A stretch of DNA of 64,000 nt from CAWCDJ01 sp963836015. Lineage in GTDB: Bacteria; Acidobacteriota; Terriglobia; Bryobacterales; Bryobacteraceae. Under the pieces are notes generated by a model that worked only from the letters and a program-made list of their open reading frames with translations, did not search any database and was not told where the DNA came from. The stretch is from positions 61,646 to 125,645 of the forward strand of contig CAWIIF010000013.1 in the NCBI GenBank assembly GCA_963836015.1. The letters are read 5' to 3'. Shown in pieces: positions 52,472 to 61,738 of the stretch; positions within the stretch are counted from its first letter, which is position 1, and each line of letters starts with the position of its first letter. A program made the translations under genes and the position numbers.

Positions 52472-52948
52472 GTGAGTTCCACTCGCATCAGCCGCCGCGT
52501 GAATGCACCCCGCCCGATCGTCTATCGCGCACTGCTCGATCCGCAGGCAGTCGCGACGTGGATGGTGCCAACGGGCATGACCAGCCATGTGCATGCGTTC
52601 GACGTCCGCGAGGGCGGGTCGTTCCGGATTTCGCTCACGTATGACTCGCCCGCGGCGGCTGGCAAGACGAGCGCGCACACCGACACGTATCACGGCCGCT
52701 TCGTGAAACTCGTGACCAACGAGCAGGTGGTCGAGGTAGTCGAATTCTAGACGACGGATCCCGCACTGCGGGGCGAGATGACGATCATGATCGCGCTCGC
52801 CGATGCGGACGGCGGCACCGAGATCCTCGCCGTACACGACGGGCTGCCGCCGGGCCTCTCGACGGCCGACAACGAAGCCGGCTGGCAGTCGTCACTCGCA
52901 AAACTTGCGGCGCCTTCCGAGGCGAGCCCGGACACCCCGGACGCGTAG
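52472..52948 (+). pseudogene. SRPBCC/AHSA1-family protein with in-frame TAG
   Basis: The frame reads STRISRRVNAPRPIVYRAL, then GGSFRISLTYDSPA and YHGRFVKLVTNEQVVEVVEF, meets TAG at 52748-52750, and continues in the same frame as TTDPALRGEMTIMIALADAD, ILAVHDGLPPGLS and NEAGWQSSLAKLAA to a stop at 52946-52948. Total length without the stop (158 aa) and motif order match activator-of-Hsp90-homologue-1-like SRPBCC proteins. A GAG-to-TAG substitution is the simplest lesion. The start is GTG. Confidence 0.82.
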
Positions 52949-53025
52949 CGCACGTACATACCGCACGGGAGGGGACGGACTCAAACACACGCTTTCTCCG
53001 AGGGCGGGAATGGGAAAATAGTGAC

Positions 53026-54789
53026 GTGGCAACGCTGATATCCGTAAGTGTGGGACTTCCCCGCGACGTCGCGTGGCATGGGGGCACCGTCCACACCGCC
53101 ATCTGGAAGCAGCCGGTACAGGGTCGACGGATGGTCCGGCGGCTCAATATCGACGGCGACGGACAGGGCGATCTCGCCGGACATGGAGGTGAGCATCGAG
53201 CAGTGATGGTGTACCAGATGGACTCCTACCGTCACTGGGAGAGTTACCTGGGCCGCCACGATTTCACTCTCGGACAGTTCGGAGAGAACTTCACGGTTGA
53301 GGGCTTATCCGACGACGAGGTCTTCATCGGCGACCGCTATCGGATCGGGAAAGCGCTCTTCGAGGTAACGCAGCCGCGCGTTACCTGTTATCGCGTGGGC
53401 ATGCGAATGGATGAGCCCCAAATGGCTGCGCTGCTCGTTTCGCACCATCGCCCCGGCTTCTATTTCCGCGTGCTCGAGGAAGGCGAGGTCGGTGCGGGCG
53501 ACGAGATCACGAAGGTGGCCGATGGCCCCGAACGAGTGAGCGTCGCCGGGATCGACGCCCTGCTCTATTTGCCCGGCCACCCCCACGATCAATTGGAACG
53601 TGCGTTGCTTATTCCGGCGCTGAGCGCGGGATGGAAAGGGTCCTTACAGGCGCTGGTCGATCAGGAGACCGCGGGAGCGGGCGCGGCGGGCAATGCCGGT
53701 TTGACTGGTACCGCAAGCCCACCGCCGGCCTGGCCCGGCTTCAGGCCCTTACGGGTTGCAAGGGTCGATCGGGAAAGCGCCAGCGTGATTTCGTTATCCT
53801 TCGAGCCGATCGATAGTTCGCCTCTCCCTGCGGCGCTTCCGGGGCAGTTTCTCGTGTTGAGATTGCGGCCCGATCCCGAGCTCCCCCCGGTCCTGCGGAA
53901 CTATTCGATATCGAGCGCGCCTGGCGCGAGTGCTTACCGCGTGAGCGTAAAGCAGGAAGTGAACGGTGTTGCCAGCACGTTCCTGCACCATCATGTCCGG
54001 GTGGGGGACATTCTCGAAGCCAGCGCGCCAAGGGGGAGTTTCACGCTGCAGCCCGGCGACGGCGCCGTCGTGCTGTTGAGTGCGGGCATCGGAGCCACTC
54101 CCGTACTCGCGATGCTCCATGCCCTGGCGTCCACTGCATCCCCTCGCCAGGTCTGGTGGCTGTACGGCGCGCGCAATCGCGACGAACATCCGTTCGCGCA
54201 GGAATCACGCGAGCTCCTCCAAGAACTCGCGACCAACCGATCCTATATCGCATACAGCAGGCCGCGCCCCGACGATCGCCGGGGTCAGGACTACGATTCA
54301 TCCGGCCACTTGACCGTGCCGGTGCTGGACCAGCTCGGCGTTCCCCGGGATGCGGACTTCTACCTTTGTGGACCTGCTCCATTTCTCGGCAGCTTTACGG
54401 CGGACCTCCAAGCCTGGGGTGTGGCGGCAGACCGGATTCATACAGAGATCTTCGGTCCGGGTGACTCGATAACGCCTGGTATCGCCCCCACCGCCAGGCG
54501 GCCCGCGCACCCGCCTTCGGGCACTCCAGGCACCGGACCGCAGGTGTCGTTTACCCGCAGCGGGCTGACCGTTCCGTGGAGCACCAGTTTCCGTAGCCTG
54601 CTGGAACTTGCCGAAGCCTGTGACATAACGGTCAGATGGTCTTGCCGCACCGGAGTCTGCCACACGTGCGAATGCGCATTGATCGGAGGCGCGGTTCACT
54701 ATGAGCCGGATCCGCTGGAGCCGCCGGCGGCGGGTAACATGCTGGTCTGCTGCTCGCAGCCGCTGGCAGATGTCGAGATCGATCTTTAG
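53026..54789 (+). CDS. MOSC - ferredoxin reductase - [2Fe-2S] ferredoxin fusion
   Basis: A 587-aa soluble redox protein in three parts. The MOSC domain (about 1-215, YiiM-like) carries GEHRAVMVYQMDSYRHWESY, FGENFTVEGL and Cys121 in QPRVTCYRVGMRM. The reductase (about 240-475) has the FAD motif RNYSISSAPG and the nucleotide motif LLSAGIGATPVLAMLHAL. The C-terminal plant-type ferredoxin (about 500-587) has cluster cysteines 540, 545, 548 and 575/576. This arrangement would pass electrons from NAD(P)H through flavin and iron-sulphur to a molybdenum-dependent or N-hydroxylated-substrate reaction. The start is GTG. It is convergent with the antiporter. Confidence 0.9.
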   Translation: MATLISVSVGLPRDVAWHGGTVHTAIWKQPVQGRRMVRRLNIDGDGQGDLAGHGGEHRAVMVYQMDSYRHWESYLGRHDFTLGQFGENFTVEGLSDDEVFIGDRYRIGKALFEVTQPRVTCYRVGMRMDEPQMAALLVSHHRPGFYFRVLEEGEVGAGDEITKVADGPERVSVAGIDALLYLPGHPHDQLERALLIPALSAGWKGSLQALVDQETAGAGAAGNAGLTGTASPPPAWPGFRPLRVARVDRESASVISLSFEPIDSSPLPAALPGQFLVLRLRPDPELPPVLRNYSISSAPGASAYRVSVKQEVNGVASTFLHHHVRVGDILEASAPRGSFTLQPGDGAVVLLSAGIGATPVLAMLHALASTASPRQVWWLYGARNRDEHPFAQESRELLQELATNRSYIAYSRPRPDDRRGQDYDSSGHLTVPVLDQLGVPRDADFYLCGPAPFLGSFTADLQAWGVAADRIHTEIFGPGDSITPGIAPTARRPAHPPSGTPGTGPQVSFTRSGLTVPWSTSFRSLLELAEACDITVRWSCRTGVCHTCECALIGGAVHYEPDPLEPPAAGNMLVCCSQPLADVEIDL

Positions 54790-54811
54790 CCGCTCAACTT
54801 TCCGGCGGGAC

Positions 54812-56410
54812 TCATTCGTCGGAGACGAAGCGCGACTCGCTCAGGTCCAGCTCGCGCTCGATGCGGCGAAGGACCTGGTCATTGATGCGGCCCTGGTTGC
54901 GCAGGCGGACGGCGGTCTCTCGTTCGATACCCAGTGCCTCCCGGGAAAGATCAATGTAGCGCTCGTGATCGCCGCTCCCATCCCGGCTTCTGCCGGCGGG
55001 TTGGAGACTTGCCAGGCGCTGGCGGTAATGCGCGGCCAGATCGTCATAAAGTCCGGCAGATTCCCGAGTGTCCCGTTCTCTGGCTCCCTGCAAATGGGAG
55101 AGCGCAGCTTCGATCACGATGCGCCGCGCCTCCTGCTCCTCGCAGTCCGGCGCGGCAGGTGCGGCCAGACCCAGAGCACGGATGAGGGCTGGGAGCGTGA
55201 TTCCCTGTAGGACCAGAGTCACAACAATGACACAGAACGTGAGAAAAACCACCAGATTCCGTTGCGGAAACGGACTGCCGTCCGCGAGCGAGGCGGGCAA
55301 GGCGAGGGCGGCCGCGAGGGAGACCACACCGCGCATCCCAGTCCAGCCGATAACAAAGATCCGCCGGGCGCTGGGCGGCGTCTCGTGCCGATGGGTGAAT
55401 CGGGTGCCCACGAAGTACGAGAGCCAGGCGCCCGGATAGACCCACACGAGGCGGAGGACAATCAGCACCAGGCTGAAGACCACGCCATCGAGGAGGAGAT
55501 CCGGCAGGCTGTATCCGCGAATGGAGGCGCGGATCGCTGGAAGTTGAAGCCCGATAAGCACAAAGACCAGACCGTTCAGCACGAACGTGAACGATTGCCA
55601 GAACGACCAGATCTGGATTCGAACCGAGGGTGAAAAGAACCGAGCGCTTCGACGGCTCAGAAACAGCCCGCAGGCCACAACCGCCAGAACACCGGAAGCA
55701 TGGATGGCATCGGCGGCCAGATACACGGCATACGGGACCAGAATGCTGAGCGTAATCTCGATGGGGCCATCGTCAATTCGCCGCTCCACATAGTAGACGA
55801 TCCAGCCGGCGAGGAGGCCGAGCCCGACGCCGCCGAGGGTGAGCCAGACGAGCACCAGGATGCCACCGGTCACGGTGGGCACGCTCCGGTTCACGATAAT
55901 ATCGGTAGCGAACTGAAGGGCGAGCAGGCCCGTGGCGTCGTTGATCAGGCTTTCTCCTTCGAGAATGTCGACGACGCGGCCGGTAAGTCCGACACGTCTT
56001 GCGATGGATGTAGCCGCGATCGCGTCGGTGGGGGCGACGATGGCTCCGAGCACCAGCCCGATACGCCAGTCGAAGCCGGTGAAGGCATCAGGGGCCACCA
56101 GGGAAACTGCGAGAACGGTGAATCCCACCAACCCGAAGGCCAGAAGAAAGATATTGACGAGGTTGTAGCGGAAGTCGCGCCAGGAGGTGAGCCACGCGGC
56201 GGAGTAGAGAAGAGGCGGGAGAATGACCAGGAAGACCAGGTCGGGGTTGAGGGTAATCCTGGGGATGCCCGGGACGAAACCGAGAAGCAGCCCTCCGATG
56301 ACCATGACGATCGGGTACGCAGTTCTCAGTTTTCGAGCGAGGAGTCCGAGGACTACTATGAAAAAAAGCAGAAGAAGAAACACGAGTTCAACGGCGCCAA
56401 TCTCACTCAT
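54812..56410 (-). CDS. Na+/H+ antiporter, CPA1/NhaP type
   Basis: A 532-aa monovalent cation/proton antiporter. About 12 membrane helices fill residues 5-415. Ion-site motifs are APTDAIAATSIARRVG (about 127-142) and EGESLINDATGLLALQF (the ND motif). WTGMRGVVSLAAALALP is the conserved later helix. A cytoplasmic tail (about 430-532) is charged and helical (EEQEARRIVIEAALSHL), probably regulatory. The ATG at 56410 fits. The gene stands alone between the MOSC fusion and the kinase. Confidence 0.93.
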   Translation of the reverse strand: MSEIGAVELVFLLLLFFIVVLGLLARKLRTAYPIVMVIGGLLLGFVPGIPRITLNPDLVFLVILPPLLYSAAWLTSWRDFRYNLVNIFLLAFGLVGFTVLAVSLVAPDAFTGFDWRIGLVLGAIVAPTDAIAATSIARRVGLTGRVVDILEGESLINDATGLLALQFATDIIVNRSVPTVTGGILVLVWLTLGGVGLGLLAGWIVYYVERRIDDGPIEITLSILVPYAVYLAADAIHASGVLAVVACGLFLSRRSARFFSPSVRIQIWSFWQSFTFVLNGLVFVLIGLQLPAIRASIRGYSLPDLLLDGVVFSLVLIVLRLVWVYPGAWLSYFVGTRFTHRHETPPSARRIFVIGWTGMRGVVSLAAALALPASLADGSPFPQRNLVVFLTFCVIVVTLVLQGITLPALIRALGLAAPAAPDCEEQEARRIVIEAALSHLQGARERDTRESAGLYDDLAAHYRQRLASLQPAGRSRDGSGDHERYIDLSREALGIERETAVRLRNQGRINDQVLRRIERELDLSESRFVSDE

Positions 56411-56512
56411 TCAACGCACCCCATACTTTAGAAGATACCCAGTCGGGCGCAGAACCGCGTAAGCACTTAAAGATAAAGGCGGCCCGAGTTGTAACCCCCG
56501 GTATAATTAGGT

Positions 56513-58504
56513 TTGCCAAATTACGAATCCAGACCGTCGGCCGACATCTTTCGTCTGATCGGGAAAAATCTCACCGAAATGGTGCTGGCTTACGATATGG
56601 ACCGCCGGCTGGTGTTCGTCAACCCGGCCGTCGAGACCCTGACCGGGTACTCGACGGAGGAGATCGAACAGGCCAACTTCATCTGCTGGGTTCATCCGGA
56701 AGACCAGTCCCGCATGCTGGCGCTTTGGGATCCGCTGTTTCAAGGCAAATCCTTTCATGAGCAGGAGTACCGCCTCGTTACCAAAGACGGGCGCGTGAAA
56801 TGGGCCGTGGCTTCCTGGACCCCCATCCTGGACGACGCCGGCAGGCAGGTTGGAGTGCAAGGGCGCGAATTCGATATCACACCGCGCAAGCTGGCCGAAA
56901 CCGCGCTGCGGCACTCCGAGGAAAAGCTCCGGGCGGACGAAGAACGCTACCGGGCGCTCTTCGAAAATTCGCCTTTTCCCATGTGGGAAGAAGACTTTTC
57001 CCAAATCAAGGGCTATCTCGATTCGCTGGCTGCCGCGGGCGTTTCGGACATCCGGCGCCACTTGGCCCGCCACCGCGAGTCTACAGAGGAGTGCGTCCGC
57101 CTCGTACGCATTCTCGACGTAAATCGCGCGGCCCGCAGCTTCTACGGGGCTTCGACCAGGGAGGAGCTGCTGGGAGGTCTGGGCCGGATTTTCGATGAAC
57201 AGGCCTTCGAGATTTTTCGCGAGGAGATCTCCACGCTGGCGGAGAACCATCCCTCGTTTCAGACCGAATTCCCGGTACGGACGCTGAAAGGCGAAGAGCG
57301 GCTGGTGGATATGATCGTGTCCATCGTGGATTCGGCGGTAAAGGACTGGTCGCGAGTCATCGTCTCGTTCTTCGACGTCACCGACCGCAAGCGGCTGGAA
57401 GAGCAGTTTGTCCAGTCCCAGAAGATGGAAAGCCTCGGCCGCCTGGCCGGCGGGATCGCTCACGACTTCAACAACCTGCTCACCGTCATCAATGGCTACA
57501 CCGATTGGATGCTGCACGAAACCGCGGCCGGCGAACCCTTCCATGACCGGCTCTCTAAGGTCCGCAGCGCCGGCGAGCAGTGCGCCGAGCTTACCCAACA
57601 GCTGCTTGCGTTCAGCCGTAAGCACATTGCACGGCCGGGCCCCCTTGATCTCAATCACCTGATTCTCGAATCGAACGGCGTGCTGCGAAGGATTCTCGGC
57701 GACGACGTCGACATCCGTACAAGCCTCGCCCCGGACCTGGGGACCGTGGAGGCCGACCGCAGCCAGATGCTTCAGGTGCTGATGAATCTCGCGGTGAACG
57801 CCCGCGAGGCCATGCCCGGCGGAGGCTCCCTGACGATTGAAACCCGGAACGCAGGCGATCCTCCGGAGGTGCTGCTCGAAGTAAGCGACACCGGTCAGGG
57901 CATGGGCGAATCCGTCCGCCGCCATGTGTTCGAGCCATTCTTCACGACCAAGAAGGGGTCCAAGAACACGGGCCTGGGTCTGGCGATCGTCTTTGGCTTC
58001 ATTAGCCATGTCGGGGGCCGAATCGAGGTGGACAGTCAACCCGGCCAGGGCGCTCGATTCCGGGTATATCTGCCGTGCATCCAAGGTCCGGCCGGCACGG
58101 AGCCGGAAGCCGTCCTCACGGAGCGCCCGCACCGCGGCGGCGGCGTGGTGCTGGTAGTGGAAGACCGTGAAGAAGTCCGCACGCTGACCTGTCGCATGCT
58201 CGAAGAATTGGGCTACACGGCCCTGGCGGCCGCCAGTGGCGACGAAGCGCTGACAGTCGCCCGCCGCCATTCGGGCACAATCCCGCTGCTATTGACCGAT
58301 GTGGTGATGCCGGGCATGAATGGCCGCGAGGTGGCCGACCAACTGCAGCAGATCCAGCCCGGGATGAAGGCGATCTTCATGTCCGGATACACCGACCGGA
58401 TCCTCACCAACACCGGGTCTCTCGACTCCGCCGCCGCCTATCTGCAGAAGCCCTTCACCCTGGACCAGCTCGGGGAGATTTTGCGGCAGGCGGAGAAGTC
58501 ATAA
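56513..58504 (+). CDS. PAS-containing hybrid histidine kinase
   Basis: A 663-aa cytoplasmic sensor kinase. The first PAS domain spans about 10-125 (VFVNPAVETLTGYSTEEIEQ, with a PAC tail), and a second, divergent PAS-like region spans about 145-290. The HisKA box GRLAGGIAHDFNNLLTVING has the phospho-acceptor His317. HATPase motifs are NLAVNAREAM (N box), DTGQGM and TGLGLAIV. A receiver domain (about 545-660) has Asp596 in LLLTDVVMPG and Lys646. No membrane helix or DNA-binding partner is adjacent. The start is a TTG with TATAAT (56502-56507) only five bases upstream, so the start is doubtful. Confidence 0.9.
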   Translation: MPNYESRPSADIFRLIGKNLTEMVLAYDMDRRLVFVNPAVETLTGYSTEEIEQANFICWVHPEDQSRMLALWDPLFQGKSFHEQEYRLVTKDGRVKWAVASWTPILDDAGRQVGVQGREFDITPRKLAETALRHSEEKLRADEERYRALFENSPFPMWEEDFSQIKGYLDSLAAAGVSDIRRHLARHRESTEECVRLVRILDVNRAARSFYGASTREELLGGLGRIFDEQAFEIFREEISTLAENHPSFQTEFPVRTLKGEERLVDMIVSIVDSAVKDWSRVIVSFFDVTDRKRLEEQFVQSQKMESLGRLAGGIAHDFNNLLTVINGYTDWMLHETAAGEPFHDRLSKVRSAGEQCAELTQQLLAFSRKHIARPGPLDLNHLILESNGVLRRILGDDVDIRTSLAPDLGTVEADRSQMLQVLMNLAVNAREAMPGGGSLTIETRNAGDPPEVLLEVSDTGQGMGESVRRHVFEPFFTTKKGSKNTGLGLAIVFGFISHVGGRIEVDSQPGQGARFRVYLPCIQGPAGTEPEAVLTERPHRGGGVVLVVEDREEVRTLTCRMLEELGYTALAAASGDEALTVARRHSGTIPLLLTDVVMPGMNGREVADQLQQIQPGMKAIFMSGYTDRILTNTGSLDSAAAYLQKPFTLDQLGEILRQAEKS

Positions 58505-58521
58505 GGAGTGTAGATCCGCAC

Positions 58522-59568
58522 TTAGTTCGGCAACTGATGGCTGCTCTGGTAGTGCTCCTTGAGCAGGTCGCGGCCGAAATCGCCCTTGAAATCGCGCCAG
58601 ACGCTGTGGATGTGGTTGCCGTGATCCTGCGTGTCATCGAACTCCACGAGAAAGTCCGGCGACTGAATCCGGTAGTAGTGGGGCTCGCGAGACTCCATGC
58701 CACCGGCCCAGGCGAACCACAGGTTGCCGCCGGCTTTGCGGGCCTGCTGCTTGCGGAAACCGGCGAGCTCTTCCGTCATGTTGTCGCAATAGACGTTGAG
58801 GAGATCTTCGAACTTAGCCCGCTGCGGCGCGGTGAGGGCGGTGAGCTGAATTCCGCTGGGCTGACCCTCGAGCGCGGCCTGGCGGGAATGTTCGGTGAGG
58901 ATGTCGGCGGGGGCCTTGGCGGCGACGATCGCGGTCTTCCGCTGGTCGGGGGTGAGCGACTGGATCAGGTCGCGGCCGAGGTCTTCCTCCTGCGCCAGCG
59001 CCCGCAGGCCCTTGCGCCTGCCCTGCAGCACCTCGGCCGGATTTGCGCCAAAGAAACTCGGGGCTCCGATCACCTTGCCGTCCACGATGGTGAAGTTCTC
59101 GCTAATATGGTGGCCGTCCACGCGATATCCCCATGCGCCGGTTTCCGAAGGCTCTCCGAAGACACTGAAGAAGTAGCCATCCGGATCGCGGTGGAAGTTG
59201 CCGGCCGGCTCCATGGAGGCGAGCACTTCGTCGAGGCTCATAATGGTGATGGCCTTGATGTAACCCACCTGACTGAGTCCGGCGCTGAGCAGCGCCAGAG
59301 CCAGTTTTCGTTGGCCGGGCGTCATTTCGCGAAGCGGCAGTCCTTTGCGCGGTACGGGAGTATAAAACCAGTTGAGCCGCTCGTCGTCGTCGAGTTTGAA
59401 GAGGGCCCGATCGCGCTGTTCCGGATAAAGCGAGTTCACGAATGCAGTGGCCGCGGCCGACATAGTGGGCGCGGCTGTGGTGCGGGAATAAGCCGCGGCC
59501 AGAAGTACGGTTGCCCCGGCGACGAGCACCAGCCGCAGCAAAGTGCTGCTCTTTGACGGAATATGCAT
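58522..59568 (-). CDS. DUF3500 secreted protein
   Basis: A 348-aa protein matching DUF3500. It has an N-terminal hydrophobic leader (about 9-30, LLRLVLVAGATVLLAAAY), then AFVNSLYPEQRDRALFKLDDDERLNW-type sequence (core RDRALFKLDDDE), PRKGLPLREM and WGYRVDGHHISENFTIVDG, and an end with FLVEFDDTQDHGNHIHSVWRD (core DHGNHIH). The conserved His/Asp cluster hints at metal binding, but function is unknown. The ATG at 59568 is chosen because a G-rich ribosome site lies about ten bases upstream; the open frame extends 66 bases further. It is divergent from the MFS operon. Confidence 0.85.
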   Translation of the reverse strand: MHIPSKSSTLLRLVLVAGATVLLAAAYSRTTAAPTMSAAATAFVNSLYPEQRDRALFKLDDDERLNWFYTPVPRKGLPLREMTPGQRKLALALLSAGLSQVGYIKAITIMSLDEVLASMEPAGNFHRDPDGYFFSVFGEPSETGAWGYRVDGHHISENFTIVDGKVIGAPSFFGANPAEVLQGRRKGLRALAQEEDLGRDLIQSLTPDQRKTAIVAAKAPADILTEHSRQAALEGQPSGIQLTALTAPQRAKFEDLLNVYCDNMTEELAGFRKQQARKAGGNLWFAWAGGMESREPHYYRIQSPDFLVEFDDTQDHGNHIHSVWRDFKGDFGRDLLKEHYQSSHQLPN

Positions 59569-59711
59569 CCTCGAATCCCCCCTTTCTTCAGTCCTGCCAG
59601 GGATGATTATGTGCGAATCCGAAGCCGGAGGCAAGCTGGACGGCGTTGTTCAATTCCGGTCATGCGGGTATGATATGGATTCGCCACAGGAGTCCGAGGC
59701 CGGTACCGCAC

Positions 59712-61019
59712 ATGCTTAATCTCTTCAAAGGTCGAATCCGATGGACGTTGATCGGATGGATGTTCGTCATCAGCGCGGTCGCGTATCTGGACCGCGTCAA
59801 TCTCTCCATCGCCGGGTCGTCGATTCAGAAAGAATTCGGGCTCGATAACATCCAATTGGGCTGGGTGTTCAGCGCATTCGTGGCCGGCTACGCGCTGTTT
59901 CAGGTGCCGGGCGGACGACTGGCCGACCGCTTCGGGCCGCGGAAGATTCTCGGCCTGGGCACGATCTGGTGGGGCGTGTTCACGTCGATGACGGTCCTGG
60001 TGCCCGCCGGAGCCGCGGCCTCACTGGTACTGCTGCTTTGCGTGCGGTTCTCCCTGGGGCTGGGCGAGGCGGTGGTTTATCCGGCTTCGAACCGGCTGGT
60101 CGCGGCCTGGATGCCTTCGCAGGAGCGCGGCGTAGCGAACGGAATCATCTTTGCGGGCGTGGGCGCGGGCGCCGGGGTTACGCCTCCGCTGATTGGGTAC
60201 ATCATGATGCACTACGGTTGGCGCGCCTCCTTTCTGGCCAGCGCATTACTGGGACTGGCCGCAGGCGCGGTGTGGTTTCTGTTAGCGCGCGACCGCCCCG
60301 AGGACCACCCCTGGGTGGAACCGGAGGAGGCGCGGCACATCGAGGCCGGTCTCCCTGCACAGAACACCACGCCGGGCGCGACGCGGGCGCTTCCCTGGAA
60401 GGCTATTTTCGGAAGCAAAGACGTGCTGGCCCTGAGCTGGAGCTATTTCACGTACGGCTACGTCGCCTATATCTTCTTCACCTGGTTTTTCATCTATCTC
60501 AACAAGGTTCGCGGACTCGACTTAAAATCCAGCTCCTATTACGGCATGCTGCCTTTCATCGCGATGGCTACCTGCTCGCCTTTGGGAGGCTGGATCAGCG
60601 ACCGCCTCACCAGGCGCTACGGAAAGCGCGTGGGACGGTGCGGCGTGGCCGGAGTGAGCATCGCGCTGGCGGCGGTTTTCATCGCCCTGGCCACCCAGGT
60701 CGCCGATCCGCGGCTGGTGACGGTGGTGCTGGCCGGGGGCGCAGGCGCGCTCTATCTCTCGGCGAGCTCGTTCTGGTCGGTGACGGCCGATCTCGGCGGG
60801 ACGTCGGCCGGTACGGTTTCGGGCTTTATGAATATGTGCAATCAGAGCGCTGGTGCCCTGACAGCATCGATGACTCCGCTGATCGCGGCGCACTTCGGCT
60901 GGACGGCGTCGTTCATGACTGCCGCGGCGCTGTGCATGGCCGGCGCACTGGCGTGGCTGGCGGTGGATCCATCGCGCGAACTGGCGCGGGCTCCGGCTGC
61001 CGCCGCCGCTCCGCGATGA
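59712..61019 (+). CDS. MFS transporter, anion:cation symporter family
   Basis: A 435-aa twelve-helix permease of the ACS type (relatives carry hexuronate, glucarate, galactonate or tartrate). FVISAVAYLDRVNLSIAGSS in helix 1 and GGRLADRFGPRKILGLG in loop 2-3 are typical. The second half has WISDRLTRRYGKR. The ATG at 59712 is chosen as the start because the family N-terminus follows directly; other in-frame starts lie upstream. The two aldolase genes follow after 31 and 10 bases, so the imported compound is probably a sugar acid or dicarboxylate. Confidence 0.92.
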   Translation: MLNLFKGRIRWTLIGWMFVISAVAYLDRVNLSIAGSSIQKEFGLDNIQLGWVFSAFVAGYALFQVPGGRLADRFGPRKILGLGTIWWGVFTSMTVLVPAGAAASLVLLLCVRFSLGLGEAVVYPASNRLVAAWMPSQERGVANGIIFAGVGAGAGVTPPLIGYIMMHYGWRASFLASALLGLAAGAVWFLLARDRPEDHPWVEPEEARHIEAGLPAQNTTPGATRALPWKAIFGSKDVLALSWSYFTYGYVAYIFFTWFFIYLNKVRGLDLKSSSYYGMLPFIAMATCSPLGGWISDRLTRRYGKRVGRCGVAGVSIALAAVFIALATQVADPRLVTVVLAGGAGALYLSASSFWSVTADLGGTSAGTVSGFMNMCNQSAGALTASMTPLIAAHFGWTASFMTAAALCMAGALAWLAVDPSRELARAPAAAAAPR

Positions 61020-61050
61020 AGGACCGATCGATCTTAAGAAGGAACGACAC

Positions 61051-61728
61051 ATGGCAAGATTTCCTCGACTGAAAGTGCTGAATACGATGATCGAGACCGG
61101 CGTGGTGCCCGTCTTCTATCACCCGAGCGTGGAGGTGGCGCGCGAAGTGGCGGCCGCCTGCGTCTCGGGCGGCGTCCCGCTGCTGGAATTCACCAACCGC
61201 GGCGACCACGCCTGGGAGGTATTTAGCGAACTGGATCGCTACTGCGCGCGCGAGCTGCCGGATCTCATTCTGGGCGTGGGCTCGGTGGTGGACCCCGGGA
61301 CAGCGTCGCTCTACATCAATTGCGGTGCCAACTTCGTGGTCGGGCCGGTGCTGAACCCGGACGTCGCGCGTGCCTGCAACCGGCGCAAGATTCCGTATTC
61401 GCCCGGCTGTGGCAGCGCTTCGGAGGTTTCGCAGGCGGAGGAACTCGGCTGCGAGATCGTCAAGGTCTTTCCCGGCAAGGAGGTCGGCGGGCCGGGTTTC
61501 GTCAAGGCAGTCAAGGGGCCGTGCCCCTGGGTTTCGATTATGCCGACGGGCGGCGTGGAGAGCACGGAAGCGTCGCTGCGAGCCTGGTTCGACGCGGGCG
61601 TAGCCTGCGTCGGAATGGGCTCGAACCTGATTACGAAAGAGCTGCTGAAGGCCGGAGACTACCAGGGCATCGCCGCGAAATTGCGGGAAACGCGCGAACT
61701 GATCCGGAAGATTCGCGGAGAGAAGTAG
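61051..61728 (+). CDS. KDPG/KHG-type aldolase
   Basis: A 225-aa class I aldolase of the Eda family that splits 2-keto-3-deoxy sugar phosphates or 4-hydroxy-2-oxoglutarate to pyruvate. VPLLEFTNRGDHAWEVF holds the catalytic Glu (EFTNR, about 46-50), GVGSVVDPGTASLYINCGA is the central strand, and IVKVFPGKEVGGPGFVKAV holds the Schiff-base Lys (KVFPG). IMPTGGVESTE binds the phosphate or carboxylate. AAGGA precedes the ATG. It lies between the MFS gene and the RraA-like gene in one operon. Confidence 0.93.
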   Translation: MARFPRLKVLNTMIETGVVPVFYHPSVEVAREVAAACVSGGVPLLEFTNRGDHAWEVFSELDRYCARELPDLILGVGSVVDPGTASLYINCGANFVVGPVLNPDVARACNRRKIPYSPGCGSASEVSQAEELGCEIVKVFPGKEVGGPGFVKAVKGPCPWVSIMPTGGVESTEASLRAWFDAGVACVGMGSNLITKELLKAGDYQGIAAKLRETRELIRKIRGEK

Positions 61729-61738
61729 GGGGAAGCTA

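Noticed and set aside
56507..58270. 587-aa minus-strand open frame opposite the hybrid kinase
   Set aside because: Shadow of the kinase gene; no recognisable domain.
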